Below, in pieces: positions 1 to 6,536 of a DNA stretch of 10,198 nt; position 1 is the stretch's first letter; each line of letters begins with the position of its first letter. Made by a program: the position numbers and the translations under genes. The stretch is from positions 1 through 10,198 of the forward strand of contig JAGHBG010000089.1 in NCBI GenBank assembly GCA_021161105.1, given 5' to 3'. The stretch comes from Thermotogaceae bacterium. Lineage in GTDB: Bacteria; Thermotogota; Thermotogae; Thermotogales; Thermotogaceae. The notes beneath the pieces were generated by a model. It did no database searches and was not told the origin of the DNA. It saw only the letters and a program-made list of their open reading frames with translations.

Positions 1-2394
1 CACCTTTTTCTTCAGCACAAGGGTGTTATCCAGAACAGTAAGATTATAGCCATATAATTCAAGGATTTTTTTGAACCTATCCAGAGTAACTCCGGATACA
101 TTCAAATACACGGTTTCTTCAGGATAATCTACGAAAATTATGGATTTTTCGATTGCTCTAAAAAATTCTTCAACGACATTCCCAAGAGATACTCCGGGAG
201 CATCTATATTTATTTTTGATGCTTCCATAGTAATAATTTTCCCTGTGAAGGTTGATTTTGATGAATCGGTTGCTGGTTTTGAGTCTGTAAAGGTGGAAGG
301 TGCTAACAGAATTTTTGAAAGCTGAGCCTCAAGATCTGAAATCATATCTTCTAATGAATCAATCTCTTCTTCGCTGCCAGATACGATCATGTAATTCTTT
401 GGCTTGATTACGATAACCTTCAACGATGGAAATCTACTGGAAAAACCATTGATAATGCTTTCTATCGGGAGATCCGGAGGATAAGCGATGAGTTTTATAA
501 TGTATTTTCCCCTCTTGAAGAAAGATGAAATATCAATAGCCTTTTCAATGTATTTTTCTTTTCCAATGAATATTATTTTTCTCGCATTTTTTAATGGGAA
601 TATTTCCAGATCCGGAAATATATTTGAGAGAAAACTGATGTATTGTTCATAGTCGAACTCTCCAGTTACATCATGAGTTACCATGGTTGCAATTTCGGTT
701 TCCGTTGAAAGTTCTTTGAAGGTGGTCGTCATTGTGTATGTGGTGTGGGCCGTTGTATCACCAGTTTTTGTAGAAGCAAAAGTTTCTGTAGATGAAGGAA
801 AGTTGATCTTGTGGGTTTTCTCCGCAGTTTTTTGCATATAAGTGTTGAGTATATCTTTGACTCTTCTTATAGCGTCAATGGAAAAAGATTTTATCAGCAG
901 TTTACCTATATTGGGGTAATAGTAAACCGTTACAGAGGCGTTTTCATCCTTTGATACATAGTCTTTTATTTCGTTTATAATATCTGTGTCAATTTTTTGC
1001 TTCACGTCCAGAGATTCTGAGTAAAGTTTGGATTCTTCGGCTTCATAAGTTGTTTCTTTCCATTCCTGTTTTGATGTTGTTTCAATTTTCCGTTTTTGCG
1101 TTTCTCCGCCGGGAAGAGGTGTTTTGTATTTTTCTTTGAATTTGCTGATTATTTCAAAGGCGGATTGAATGGCTTTTTCAGAATCGGAGATTACTATAAC
1201 TTTTTTGAGAGAAGGATAGTATGTTATGGATAATTCCTTTGACCCTGTGGTTGATTTTACAAAGTCAGCGGTTTCATTTAATGTGTTTAGAAAATCGTCC
1301 TGGTTTTCTTCTGGTATATCTGCGTTTATGGTTTTATACAGACTCTCTTGCTTGTTTTTTTCTCCAATAAGCCCCAGTCTGCTGAGAACTTCTTTCATTC
1401 TGGATATACTGGCAAAATCTCCTTTTAAGATGACTTTATCGGGTTCCATATAAGTTATAGAAGCATCAAATATTTCACTCAGAATTCTTGAAGCTTCTGA
1501 AGGATTTTTTACCTTGACAACTTCGAACCCTCTTTTGCCATTCAGCAGTTCCACAACTTTTGAGTGAATTGCAGGACCACCATAGACGAGAATAATCGAT
1601 TTTCTTTTAAGGTATTCAACCACACTTTCTGGATGGTTCTCGGAAAAGTATTCAATTGATTTGTCTAAAGACTCAACAGAAGAAGCCTGGTTTTGGGAAG
1701 TTTCTTTTCCGTCAGATAATGGAGTTTGTTGAAACGTCACGTAAGCCGGAGCTTTGTATATTCCCCAGAATTTATTGAATTTCTCTATTATATCTTCGCC
1801 AGCATTTCCAACGTACAGAGTTCCATCGGGAAAGTAGGAGTATGCCACACCAGGTACAGAGATCAGAGCAGCTCTAAGAGCGTCTTCTGGGGAGACATTG
1901 TGAAGTTTCATTGACGGAACGCTGAGTTTTGCAACTTCGTTTGAGATAATCACATTCAAATTTGTGTATTCTGAGAGGAACTTTACAACTTCGGATAAAG
2001 GCATGCCAGGTTCGAAAGATAAGTTTATCTTCTTTGGGATTTTTTTGAACTTTACATGTATGGAATTTCCTCTGGAAATTACTTCAGGTTTTAGAGGAAG
2101 AAGGGTATAAAAGGTCACGTAAGTTTCTTTCTCAAGATCTATAAATCGTACGCTTTCAAGAGGTCCAGTATGTACGGGAAGATACATGTGGGACAGGTGT
2201 AAATTGGGAAATATGATGGAAAAAACTGTTTTGGAAAGGTCTTCTTCTGTTTTGAATGCAGGTACCCTGTCGAACTCCATTATTACAGTTAATTCCGCGT
2301 CATTATCCAGTACATCAATATCGACGAGTTTTTCCGATAATGCAGCCGCAGATAAAATTATTACCATGAGCATTATGAACAGTTTTTTTGTCAT
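1..2394 (-). CDS. Secretin-family outer-membrane protein (PilQ/GspD type), C-terminus cut by window edge
   Basis: Secretins form the multimeric outer-membrane gate of type IV pilus and type II secretion machines. The frame is open from an ATG at 2394 to base 1, giving 798 codons with no stop, so the membrane beta-domain is off-window. Residues 1-20 look like a signal peptide (basic KK, then a hydrophobic core ending SAAALS). Residues 23-116 are beta-rich and AMIN-like. Residues 122-196 fit an STN/N0 domain (FEPGMPLSEVVKFL, then GTLYVG). From about 253 to 692 come roughly six N1-like units, each ending in a strand plus helix such as DKVILKGDFASISRMKEVL. They are interrupted by Ser/Thr/Lys/Glu-rich linkers near 225-252, 422-462, 522-566 and 693-718. 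Residues 727-798 look like a second STN/N0-like domain. The ATG overlaps the upstream gene's TGA (ATGA). The secretin call rests on N-domain architecture and gene order, since the diagnostic C-terminal domain is not visible. Confidence 0.85.
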   Translation of the reverse strand, partial: MTKKLFIMLMVIILSAAALSEKLVDIDVLDNDAELTVIMEFDRVPAFKTEEDLSKTVFSIIFPNLHLSHMYLPVHTGPLESVRFIDLEKETYVTFYTLLPLKPEVISRGNSIHVKFKKIPKKINLSFEPGMPLSEVVKFLSEYTNLNVIISNEVAKLSVPSMKLHNVSPEDALRAALISVPGVAYSYFPDGTLYVGNAGEDIIEKFNKFWGIYKAPAYVTFQQTPLSDGKETSQNQASSVESLDKSIEYFSENHPESVVEYLKRKSIILVYGGPAIHSKVVELLNGKRGFEVVKVKNPSEASRILSEIFDASITYMEPDKVILKGDFASISRMKEVLSRLGLIGEKNKQESLYKTINADIPEENQDDFLNTLNETADFVKSTTGSKELSITYYPSLKKVIVISDSEKAIQSAFEIISKFKEKYKTPLPGGETQKRKIETTSKQEWKETTYEAEESKLYSESLDVKQKIDTDIINEIKDYVSKDENASVTVYYYPNIGKLLIKSFSIDAIRRVKDILNTYMQKTAEKTHKINFPSSTETFASTKTGDTTAHTTYTMTTTFKELSTETEIATMVTHDVTGEFDYEQYISFLSNIFPDLEIFPLKNARKIIFIGKEKYIEKAIDISSFFKRGKYIIKLIAYPPDLPIESIINGFSSRFPSLKVIVIKPKNYMIVSGSEEEIDSLEDMISDLEAQLSKILLAPSTFTDSKPATDSSKSTFTGKIITMEASKINIDAPGVSLGNVVEEFFRAIEKSIIFVDYPEETVYLNVSGVTLDRFKKILELYGYNLTVLDNTLVLKKKV

Positions 2395-2882
2395 TTTATT
2401 ACCTTTAGCCCTCCTTCTTTAACATCGAGTACAACCACTCCGATGCTGGAAGCATATACAATTATATGTCTATCTAAAATTAGATTATTTAAGCTATAGC
2501 TCTTTGTGAGGTTCCCGATTTTTAAAAACACCCTTCCTCCTTCTGGTGTTATTATATATCCCTCAAAACCGATGGAAGTAATCACATCAGGTGAGTTTAT
2601 TATCAGGTCCCTCATGAATTCCTTTACTTTTTCTGTGTAATACGGCTTGAACATATTCTGGACTTTGATCTCTTTGTGTACTAAGTTTTTGTAACTTTCG
2701 AGGAATTCAGGAGTTATCCTGACAGAAGCTTTACTGTGAGCAACTTGCGTGGAGGTTGCTTCAGATTTTTCAAAGAATGAAAGGTTAAATGAAAATTTTC
2801 CATTTATCAAAAGATAATATCCCAGAGCTACGATCCATATCAGAACAGCTATTGTGAGAAGAATTGTTGTTCTTCTATTCAT
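2391..2882 (-). CDS. PilP/GspC-like inner-membrane pilus or secretion assembly protein
   Basis: This 163-residue protein has a single N-terminal transmembrane segment (about residues 7-27, after the basic MNRR), a Ser/Thr-rich linker and a small extracytoplasmic beta domain. In the C-terminal half, GFEGYIITPEGGRVFLKIG is followed by a SYSLNNLI...DRHIIVY...GVVVLDV pattern. This resembles the HR domain of GspC and the beta-sandwich of PilP, which dock on the N0 domain of the secretin. PilP is usually a lipoprotein, but no lipobox is visible, so the anchoring is more GspC-like. It sits exactly in the PilP slot, between the PilO-like gene and the secretin, overlapping both by ATGA junctions. GGAAGTGA precedes the ATG. 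The family call depends mainly on topology, position and the HR-like pattern. Confidence 0.65.
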   Translation of the reverse strand: MNRRTTILLTIAVLIWIVALGYYLLINGKFSFNLSFFEKSEATSTQVAHSKASVRITPEFLESYKNLVHKEIKVQNMFKPYYTEKVKEFMRDLIINSPDVITSIGFEGYIITPEGGRVFLKIGNLTKSYSLNNLILDRHIIVYASSIGVVVLDVKEGGLKVIK

Positions 2883-3358
2883 GGTTTCACTTCCAGGTAT
2901 TCTATGACGCAGTCTATATCGATGGAGTCAACCATATCCAGTGGAAAAATTGTGATAGGAATTGATGTTGGGTTTTTTAAATGAAGCTTTTCAAATCTCA
3001 GGTTGGATGTGGTGGTAACTATTCTAATTAATTTATAAACATCCTCGGGTGCTACAGAGCTTTTGATGAGTATCGTGTGATTTTTTTCGTTTATGGTAAT
3101 ATTGAGGTTTTTCGGCAAGAGATTTTTTATGTTGTTTATATCTAAAGATCTGTCAAAAGTTACCTGGATTTTCTCCAGATTCTCCTTTTGCAGGATATAG
3201 TCGTTATAAGCTTCTATTAATTCATTTGCAACGTAAGGATACTCTTTTTTGAGTGTTATCATGTTTCTGTACTTGTTTATAGGTAAAAGGAAAAGTCCGA
3301 CTATAAAAGTTACTATTCCTATTATTATTGCCCATTTTCTGTCAATTGCTGGGAACAT
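2879..3358 (-). CDS. PilO/GspM-like inner-membrane assembly protein
   Basis: This 159-residue bitopic protein has a short cytoplasmic N-terminus, a transmembrane helix at about 9-27 (WAIIIGIVTFIVGLFLLPI), then a helical, likely coiled-coil stretch (about 30-70, rich in K, E and L). The C-terminal half alternates strands and helices (NITINEKNHTILIKS; SVAPEDVYKLIRIV; LRFEKLHLKN), as expected for the ferredoxin-like fold of PilO/GspM. PilO pairs with PilN to form the periplasmic alignment complex linking PilM to PilP and the secretin. Its ATG lies inside the end of the upstream pilN-like gene (17-base overlap), and its TGA overlaps the next gene's ATG. Sequence conservation in this family is low, so the call comes from size, topology and gene order. 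Confidence 0.65.
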   Translation of the reverse strand: MFPAIDRKWAIIIGIVTFIVGLFLLPINKYRNMITLKKEYPYVANELIEAYNDYILQKENLEKIQVTFDRSLDINNIKNLLPKNLNITINEKNHTILIKSSVAPEDVYKLIRIVTTTSNLRFEKLHLKNPTSIPITIFPLDMVDSIDIDCVIEYLEVKP

Positions 3359-3920
3359 TTAAAGTTAGCACCACCCTTTCAAGTTTTGTACTGTCTATGA
3401 AGTTTACATTAAAGATTACCTCGCTTTTTAAGTTACCCAATTCCTTTAAAGAAAGTTTCAACATATCTAAGTTCTTCGCTGAACCTGGATCGTATAATCT
3501 GTACAGGTCGATATTTAGAGCGCCGTTCTCCCACTGCAGCTCTTTTAGTACCATCCACTCGTCTTTCTGAGTTTTCCAGAAGTTGAATACCTCCTTTAAA
3601 ATTTTTTTAGAAACATAAGACTTTTTAATAAAATCTGCGGTCTCTTTTTGACGGGCTTTTAAGACAGTAGCTTTTATTTTGAAGCTTTCAGAGGCCCTTT
3701 TCAGTACGGTTATATCCTGCTTTGTTCCAGAAAGCTTATAACCTATAATATCGAAAAACTTTTTGTAAGTGCCGTTGTAGGAGTCAACTGCTTTTTTCCA
3801 GTATAAATCAAGCATGTAGAATGAAATCACCGACGGCAGAAGCATTATTACTATGTACAGTGCAAATGTTGTTAACTTAATCTTTTTTCTTTTTAATGGA
3901 TACAGATTTAATTCTTTCAC
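3342..3920 (-). CDS. pilN: PilN-like inner-membrane assembly protein
   Basis: This bitopic protein of 192 residues starts from the GTG at 3920. Its N-terminus, KELNLYPLKRKK, corresponds to the conserved INLLP-type motif by which PilN docks in the groove of PilM. A transmembrane helix follows at about 17-38 (FALYIVIMLLPSVISFYML), then a long amphipathic helical region and a C-terminal alpha/beta part ending VVLTLNVPSN, consistent with a ferredoxin-like PilN/GspL periplasmic domain. A GTG three codons upstream (3929) is also open. The 3920 start is preferred because AAGGGGTG lies about 8 bases ahead of it, the spacing seen for dnaE and pilC. The start lies within the pilM-like gene (about 44-base overlap), implying tight translational coupling. 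Function is inferred from the motif, topology and order. Confidence 0.75.
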   Translation of the reverse strand: MKELNLYPLKRKKIKLTTFALYIVIMLLPSVISFYMLDLYWKKAVDSYNGTYKKFFDIIGYKLSGTKQDITVLKRASESFKIKATVLKARQKETADFIKKSYVSKKILKEVFNFWKTQKDEWMVLKELQWENGALNIDLYRLYDPGSAKNLDMLKLSLKELGNLKSEVIFNVNFIDSTKLERVVLTLNVPSN

Positions 3921-4887
3921 CTGCCACACCCCTTAAAACAAGTCCTAAGGAACCTTTATATAGATTGAGCCATGTGTTTGGAAATTTCATAGAGTATTTC
4001 GTTGTAAATTCTCCCAAAACTAAATGGGAGTTTATTGATGAAAAAGCTTCTTTGAATACATCTTCAAAAACACTTGGATCCGTTATCAATACTACAGAAT
4101 GTATGTCATCCGGGCTAATTTTTTTCAGGCTTTTATTCACGATTAGTGATATTTCTTTAACTACTTCCAGAGAAATATCTGTTAGTTTACTTTTTACAAA
4201 GGAAAGTTCCGGTTCAGTCAACTCGTTTATGTTTTCCACCTGGAATATATCTATTCTGGTGTTGTCTTTAAGAAAATTGACAATTCTGCTAAGCTCCTTG
4301 AAAATTATCCTTATACCAATTATTTCTGTAAAAGAGCGCAGAATAACCGCTATATAGTCATTTATGAAATTTAGAACAACAAATACGATGTTACCCTTTA
4401 AACTGAAATCTGTAAGGTAAAGGTATTTGAATGTGTCTGGAATTAACACATCAGGCTCTCCCATGCCTAATTTTTCCATATTTTTCAGAACTGTTTCGTT
4501 TATATTTTCACGCTTTGCTATTGCAAAGATCCCCCGGTTTGCTGTTTTGCCAACGAGCGAGGACAAGATATTTTCTGCTGAAATGCCAAAATTCCTGGCT
4601 GCTTCAATTCTGGCCATTTCCTCATATTCTTTTCTCTTCAAGTTTGGAGGAATATCCATTGTTGTGAATATTACAGAATCCATCCTTGCGTTGACTACAA
4701 TCAAATCTTCTATGTCGAATTTCAATCTATTTGTTATACCAGGAAATTCTCCTGTGCTCTCTTTTTCCACAACGAAGAAATTCTCTATTTCTAATTTTCT
4801 CCATGATTTTTTTGCCTGTATTATGGCTGCTTTGTCACCAGATAGGTCTATACCTGTAATTCTTCTTGGTTGAAGGAGTCCTCCCAC
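3877..4887 (-). CDS. pilM: PilM-like actin-fold cytoplasmic protein (or GspL cytoplasmic domain)
   Basis: PilM is the soluble actin-like ring protein that binds the PilN tail and links the pilus motor to the envelope complex. TGIDLSGDKAAIIQA (about residues 11-25) matches the first phosphate loop of the family. A second, eroded phosphate-type segment, GNIVFVVLNFINDYIAVIL (about 165-183), lacks the usual DIG signature, and the C-terminus GSLGLVLRGVA matches the family's closing helix. No transmembrane segment is seen, so the protein is cytoplasmic and PilN is separate. An ATG at 4902 is in frame. The GTG at 4887 (336 residues) is preferred because GAGAGGTGA lies 7 bases before it and contains the upstream gene's TGA, whereas the ATG has no clear ribosome site. 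Degraded nucleotide motifs make ATP binding uncertain. Confidence 0.75.
   Translation of the reverse strand: MGGLLQPRRITGIDLSGDKAAIIQAKKSWRKLEIENFFVVEKESTGEFPGITNRLKFDIEDLIVVNARMDSVIFTTMDIPPNLKRKEYEEMARIEAARNFGISAENILSSLVGKTANRGIFAIAKRENINETVLKNMEKLGMGEPDVLIPDTFKYLYLTDFSLKGNIVFVVLNFINDYIAVILRSFTEIIGIRIIFKELSRIVNFLKDNTRIDIFQVENINELTEPELSFVKSKLTDISLEVVKEISLIVNKSLKKISPDDIHSVVLITDPSVFEDVFKEAFSSINSHLVLGEFTTKYSMKFPNTWLNLYKGSLGLVLRGVAGERIKSVSIKKKKD
3927..3936 (-). promoter_or_regulatory. Ribosome binding site of the pilN-like gene inside pilM
   Basis: The minus strand reads TTAAGGGGTG, about 8 bases before the GTG at 3920. It lies within the coding part of the upstream pilM-like gene and supports 3920 over the GTG at 3929. 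Confidence 0.55.
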
Positions 4888-4891
4888 CTTT

Positions 4892-4900
4892 TCACCTCTC
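4892..4900 (-). promoter_or_regulatory. Ribosome binding site of the pilM-like gene overlapping the pseudopilin stop
   Basis: The minus strand reads GAGAGGTGA. Its TGA (4894-4892) is the stop of the pseudopilin-like gene, and a GTG start follows at 4887. This is the same stop-within-ribosome-site design as the dnaE-pilC junction. Confidence 0.65.
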
Positions 4901-5287
4901 ATCCAGTTTTATCGTCATATAGCCGGTCACAGGCTGAAAACTTATGCTCCAGCCGTCTGCGTATATTGTGCCAGCACATTTAGGAAAAACGTATGTATAC
5001 TCTATTCTTTCATCAAATCCACTGCATGAGGAATACACACTTTTCAGATTTATTTCCTCAATTTTCCTAAAATTTTTTCCTATGATAAGTCTTTTGTGGG
5101 ATTTTCGAATAGTTAAAACAGATACAGATTCTTTCTTTTCCCTCATCATATTTATGTCATTTAAAATGGAAGCTTTCAAAGAGACTGCATCATACATGTC
5201 ATAATATGGAAACTTCAAATAAGAGATTGAGATGTAGGCCACTGCTGCTATAACAACTATTGCTATTATCACATCTATTAATTTCAC
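4892..5287 (-). CDS. Short pseudopilin-like protein with atypical N-terminus
   Basis: The product has 131 residues. A hydrophobic helix begins almost at the start (KLIDVIIAIVVIAAVAYISI, residues 2-21), followed by a polar helix and a beta-rich C-terminal half. This is the layout of a minor pseudopilin such as GspH/FimT. The usual prepilin peptidase site (Gly then Phe-Thr-Leu-Ile-Glu) is absent: no glycine precedes the helix and Asp5 sits near the usual Glu position. The end, GWSISFQPVTGYMTIKL, resembles the final strands of GspH-like proteins. Two cysteines about 17 residues apart (SSCSGF...FPKCAG) could form a disulfide. The GTG start overlaps the pilC stop (GTGA), and the ribosome site GGAGGAGG lies within the codons for pilC's terminal glycines. 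It may be a minor pilin used without normal processing, or a simple membrane-anchored accessory protein. Confidence 0.5.
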   Translation of the reverse strand: MKLIDVIIAIVVIAAVAYISISYLKFPYYDMYDAVSLKASILNDINMMREKKESVSVLTIRKSHKRLIIGKNFRKIEEINLKSVYSSCSGFDERIEYTYVFPKCAGTIYADGWSISFQPVTGYMTIKLDER

Positions 5288-6522
5288 ATTCCTCCTCCTC
5301 CAATTTCTGCCTGGAGCTGGAATATTGTAGAGTAAAGGCCAATTGCTAAGAAGGCAATAAACCCTCCTATGAACGCTATAAGTACAGGTTCTATTGTAGA
5401 TACGAATTTTTTAACCTCTATTCGAAGTTGCTGGGTGTAAAAGTCAGCCACCCTGCCAAGAACTTCATCCAGTCTTCCGGTAGCTTCTCCCGTTCCAATC
5501 ATTTCATAAACGAGATGTGGTACTATGTTAACCTCTTTCAGGGAATCTCTTAAAGTCTTTCCCTCTTTGACTGAAACTATCACCTTTTCAATTTTTGAAA
5601 TTATGGAATAACTTCCACTGGCCTGAGCGGCCATCATCAGAGCATCTGGAAGACTCACACCTGCTCCCACCAATGTGCCCAGGGTTCTTGAGAATCTCTC
5701 AATAGAAGCTTTATGCTTTATGTTTTTAAGTCCGGGTGTTATGGATGAAAGAATGTATTTGAACTTTCTTCCCGGGTTTGATGATAGAAATAGCCTGATT
5801 GCAACGACAATCGGGAAGAATGCTATAGCTATTTCTATTTTGTGTACAGATAAATATTCACTTGTGCTTAGCAAAAACGCAGTGATACCTGCCGGTTTAA
5901 GAGCTATATTTTTTATTAACGATGGGATTATGTAAAATGCAATAACTCCAACGATCAAAATTGCAAATCCCAGGACGAAGGCAGGATACCTCATAGCTGC
6001 TTTTACTTCATCTGTTAATTCTTTTGATGATTCATAAAAGTCTGCAACTTTTTGTAGGGTTTCATCAAGAACTCCTCCTTCTTCTCCCGCTTTAATAAGA
6101 TTTATAAAGATTGGTTCAAAGGCGCCTGTTTTTTCAAAGGCCTCCGATAAACTCACTCCTTCTTCTAATTCGTCTATGACAAATTTTAGAATGTTTCTGA
6201 ATCTCTTTGTGAACACAGTCTGTTCCGATAATATCTCCAGGGCGTTTTTAACTCTTATTCCTGCTGAAATCATGGTTGAAAGTTGTCTTGAAAATATAGC
6301 TAACTCCCCGGTTGAAATGCTGAAAAAGATTCGTTTTTTCTTTAAATTTAGACTGGTTTTGATTTTCTTATCTTTAATTGAATCTGCTTTTTCTTCGATT
6401 TTAAGAACTTTAAGTCCCTTTTCTACAAGCTCGTTCGTCGCGCTCCATTCATTTGAAGCTTCTATAAAGCCACGAATTTTCTTCCCGTTTTTGTTGCAGG
6501 CTATGTATTTATAAAGGGGCAA
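5284..6522 (-). CDS. pilC: PilC/GspF inner-membrane platform protein
   Basis: PilC/GspF is the polytopic inner-membrane platform on which the assembly ATPase acts to extend pilins or pseudopilins. From the TTG at 6522 the protein has 412 residues, the usual family size. It begins MPLYKYIACNKNGKKIRGFIEA, the standard family N-terminus. Two T2SSF domains are clear: about 70-200, with GEEGGVLDETLQKVADFYE, and about 272-402, with the parallel GEATGRLDEVLGRVADFYT. Transmembrane helices lie at about 181-202, 229-247 and 379-402. An in-frame GTG at 6531 is open, but that GTG is part of the ribosome site AAGAGGTGA, so TTG is preferred. The TGA stop of dnaE is inside the same ribosome site, giving a 5-base gap. 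Family assignment is secure; whether it serves a pilus or a secretion system is not settled. Confidence 0.93.
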   Translation of the reverse strand: MPLYKYIACNKNGKKIRGFIEASNEWSATNELVEKGLKVLKIEEKADSIKDKKIKTSLNLKKKRIFFSISTGELAIFSRQLSTMISAGIRVKNALEILSEQTVFTKRFRNILKFVIDELEEGVSLSEAFEKTGAFEPIFINLIKAGEEGGVLDETLQKVADFYESSKELTDEVKAAMRYPAFVLGFAILIVGVIAFYIIPSLIKNIALKPAGITAFLLSTSEYLSVHKIEIAIAFFPIVVAIRLFLSSNPGRKFKYILSSITPGLKNIKHKASIERFSRTLGTLVGAGVSLPDALMMAAQASGSYSIISKIEKVIVSVKEGKTLRDSLKEVNIVPHLVYEMIGTGEATGRLDEVLGRVADFYTQQLRIEVKKFVSTIEPVLIAFIGGFIAFLAIGLYSTIFQLQAEIGGGGM

Positions 6523-6527
6523 GTTTC

Positions 6528-6536
6528 TCACCTCTT
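6528..6536 (-). promoter_or_regulatory. Ribosome binding site of pilC overlapping the dnaE stop
   Basis: The minus strand reads AAGAGGTGA. The TGA (6530-6528) is the dnaE stop, and the TTG of pilC lies 8 bases after the GAGG. The embedded GTG at 6531 is therefore a poor start. A ribosome terminating dnaE would sit on the pilC initiation region. Confidence 0.75.

Noticed and set aside
1226..1453. Plus-strand frames inside the secretin, PilN/PilM, PilC and dnaE genes
   Set aside because: All lie antisense to long, well-supported minus-strand genes, show no domains and lack credible ribosome sites.
4892..5287. Possible CRISPR or phage content anywhere in the window
   Set aside because: No regularly spaced direct repeats, Cas motifs, or phage structural or integrase signatures were seen. 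The dense operon is ordinary chromosomal housekeeping and envelope genes.
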